Positions 62,521 to 64,000 of a DNA stretch of 64,000 nucleotides are shown in pieces (the stretch's first letter is position 1; each line of letters begins with the position of its first letter). The position numbers and the translations under genes are program-made. Location: the NCBI GenBank assembly GCA_028820695.1, contig JAPPIB010000041.1:1-64000 (forward strand). The letters run 5' to 3'. The notes under the pieces were generated by a model. That model had not been told where the DNA came from, ran no database searches, and saw only the letters and a list, made by a program, of their open reading frames with translations. This stretch comes from Acidiferrobacterales bacterium (lineage in GTDB: Bacteria > Pseudomonadota > Gammaproteobacteria > Arenicellales > JAJDZL01).

Positions 62521-63501
62521 ATGACCGGTTCGCGTAAAGATTGGCCGAGTGTGAACGAATTGGCTGCTCCTTTGGTGCAGGCTCTTGTTCAGGACGCGCG
62601 GTCACTTGGACTTGCGGTCGACAAACGATCAGACGGGGCGACTGTTGTGGATGCCGGAATCAACAGTCCCGGCAGCTTCGAGGCAGGTCGACGGATTGCG
62701 GAAGTATCGATGGCTGGCCTGGGTGACGTTTCGTTTTCCCTGCCGCGAACTGTACTGAACGACTGCCCGGATATTCGTGTGCAGACTGACTCACCGGTTC
62801 TCGCCTGCTTGGGAAGTCAGTATGCCGGATGGAGCCTTGAATATCCGGATCCTGAATTCCGGGCATTGGGATCGGGTCCGGCACGGGCGCTTGCCGCAGT
62901 TGAGTCCCTTTACGAGCATATCGGTTATCGTGATCAGTTCGACCAAGCTTGCATCGTAATCGAGACATCGGACTTCCCGCCGGATGGGATGATTGAACAG
63001 ATTGCGAACGAATGCTCAATTCGTCCGGAAAACCTGACGCTCATATTGACACCGACCGGCAGTCGCGCGGGTGTGACGCAGATTGCGGCAAGGGTCGTTG
63101 AGGTTGCGATGCACAAGGCTCACGAAATTCAATTTGACATCAATTCCATTGTGAGAGGAGAGGGAACCGCAATTGTGGCTCCGCCATGTGCTGATTTCCT
63201 GTCTGCGATGGGTCGGACCAATGACAGCATTCTGTATGGCGGCGAAGTTACACTTCAAGTCAGTTGTGACTCAGCGAGCGCAGAACTTCTTGCCAGGAAT
63301 CTGCCGAGTTGCAATTCATCTGACTACGGAATTCCGTTTTCGGAGACATTCAGGAACTGCAATTATGATTTTTATCAGATTGACCCGATGCTGTTCAGCC
63401 CAGCTCAGGTTTCAATTCACAATATTGCAACAGATGAGTGGTTTTACTCGGGGAGAATCAATCGTGACTTGCTGGAACAATCATTTCGGTCGGGAGAGTG
63501 A
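62521..63501 (+). CDS. mch: Methenyl-H4MPT cyclohydrolase
   Basis: A 326-residue cytoplasmic enzyme that hydrolyses methenyl-H4MPT to formyl-H4MPT, between MtdB and the Fhc complex. The sequence matches Mch throughout: SVNELAAPLV, VVDAGINSPGSFEAG, the QYAGWSLE segment and SGPARALAAVE. Together with mtdB and fhcBADC it gives the methylene-H4MPT to formate route. It lies two bases after the ATP-grasp gene, and the next gene starts within a few bases of its stop. Confidence 0.95.
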   Translation: MTGSRKDWPSVNELAAPLVQALVQDARSLGLAVDKRSDGATVVDAGINSPGSFEAGRRIAEVSMAGLGDVSFSLPRTVLNDCPDIRVQTDSPVLACLGSQYAGWSLEYPDPEFRALGSGPARALAAVESLYEHIGYRDQFDQACIVIETSDFPPDGMIEQIANECSIRPENLTLILTPTGSRAGVTQIAARVVEVAMHKAHEIQFDINSIVRGEGTAIVAPPCADFLSAMGRTNDSILYGGEVTLQVSCDSASAELLARNLPSCNSSDYGIPFSETFRNCNYDFYQIDPMLFSPAQVSIHNIATDEWFYSGRINRDLLEQSFRSGE

Positions 63502-63503
63502 GT

Positions 63504-64000
63504 GTGCGAGTCGTCATCTTCTCGAACGCGAATGGCTGGCATGAAAGAAAATTGATCGCCGCTTTGCGCAGCATCGGCGCAGAGCCGGCCGTTGTGTCGC
63601 TAGCCGACTGCGTATTCTCACCTTCGGGGCAGTTCGGTGGTGTTCGCATTCCAGGGTTCCCGGACGAGTTGCCATCGGCGGCATTTGTCAGGGGGATTGC
63701 AGCGGGTAGTTTCGAGCAGGTCACACTGCGCTTGGGATTTCTCCATGCACTGGCGCAGATGTCAGTCCGGGTGGTCAATTCGGCCAAGGTGATTGAACGG
63801 ACGGTTGACAAGTCGATGACGAGTCATCTGTTGATTCGAAATTCCGTCGCGACGGTGCCGGCGTGGACCTGCGAGAGTAGGGAATATGCATTGGAGCTGA
63901 TACGAAGCTCGATCAGATTGAAGCGCAAATTGGTTCTCAAACCGCTTTTCGGTTCTCGTGGCCGCGGGCTTGAACTCATCCAGGCAGAATCGGATCTTCC
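63504..64000 (+). CDS. RimK-like ATP-grasp protein, cut by the window end
   Basis: The first 165 codons or so of a gene that runs off the right edge. The sequence begins RVVIFSNANGWHERKLIAALRSIGAE, given here as two pieces of one N-terminal domain, with TVDKSMTSHLLIRNSVATVPAW and the ATP-binding KRKLVLKPLFGSRGRGL typical of RimK-type ATP-grasp ligases. Homologues near mch in methylotrophs are thought to add glutamate to a methanopterin-type or methanofuran-type cofactor. GGGAG (63492-63496) supports the GTG at 63504 rather than the GTG at 63498, which overlaps the mch stop. Confidence 0.82.
   Translation, partial: MRVVIFSNANGWHERKLIAALRSIGAEPAVVSLADCVFSPSGQFGGVRIPGFPDELPSAAFVRGIAAGSFEQVTLRLGFLHALAQMSVRVVNSAKVIERTVDKSMTSHLLIRNSVATVPAWTCESREYALELIRSSIRLKRKLVLKPLFGSRGRGLELIQAESDL

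Noticed and set aside
1-64000. tRNA, rRNA, CRISPR arrays, insertion sequences or phage genes
   Set aside because: None was recognised by eye on either strand; a covariance-model search would be needed to exclude small RNAs.

Overview
The window reads as one stretch of a gammaproteobacterial chromosome. Supporting signs are a fabA-fabB pair, lpxC followed by a dciA-type gene, a full division and cell-wall (dcw) cluster, a meso-DAP type MurE, and short Shine-Dalgarno-led genes with many ATGA/GTGA overlaps. A phasin, a complete propionate-to-succinyl-CoA operon, an acyl-CoA ligase of the DmdB type and tetrahydromethanopterin (H4MPT) C1 genes suggest a heterotroph, perhaps marine, that stores polyhydroxyalkanoate, uses propionyl-CoA and oxidises C1 units. 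The species cannot be named from sequence alone. No rRNA, tRNA, CRISPR array, insertion sequence or prophage gene was seen.

Layout. 1-6672: orphan lutC-type gene, fabA-fabB, heme A synthase, 8-oxoguanine deaminase, ammonium transporter. 7030-15980: a small STAS protein followed by six genes on the minus strand (histidine phosphatase-like protein, alpha/beta hydrolase, transmembrane SpoIIE phosphatase with an RsbW-like kinase domain, periplasmic binding protein, an MFS transporter fused to a transmembrane HAMP sensor, and a stand-alone sensor). This looks like an undescribed envelope-sensing partner-switch locus and is the most novel part of the window. 16638-18579: phasin with a well-formed promoter, operator-like sites and terminator, then a multicopper oxidase. 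18887-31715: acyl-CoA ligase, FabD paralogue, the minus-strand operon prpE-mcm-pccB-pccA-mce, a divergent enoyl-CoA hydratase and an FAH-family hydrolase.

32079-49268: the dcw cluster mraZ-rsmH-ftsL-ftsI-murE-murF-mraY-murD-ftsW-murG-murB-ftsQ-ftsA-ftsZ, then lpxC. murC and ddl are absent, ftsA and ftsZ are separated by 527 bases holding small ORFs, FtsI carries KTA in place of KTG, and both FtsA and FtsZ extend past their usual terminal motifs. A strong promoter ahead of mraZ is followed by 5-base repeats at 10-base spacing that fit an MraZ operator.

49356-54276: dciA, two glycosyltransferase-like genes, a secreted HNH/excalibur nuclease-like protein and a branched-chain aminotransferase. 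54577-64000: divergent H4MPT genes. On the minus strand fhcBADC encode the formyltransferase/hydrolase complex; on the plus strand are beta-RFAP synthase, mtdB, an ATP-grasp gene, mch and a second ATP-grasp gene cut by the window end. Together they carry out methylene-H4MPT to formate oxidation plus steps of cofactor synthesis. The formaldehyde-activating enzyme (fae) is not in the window.
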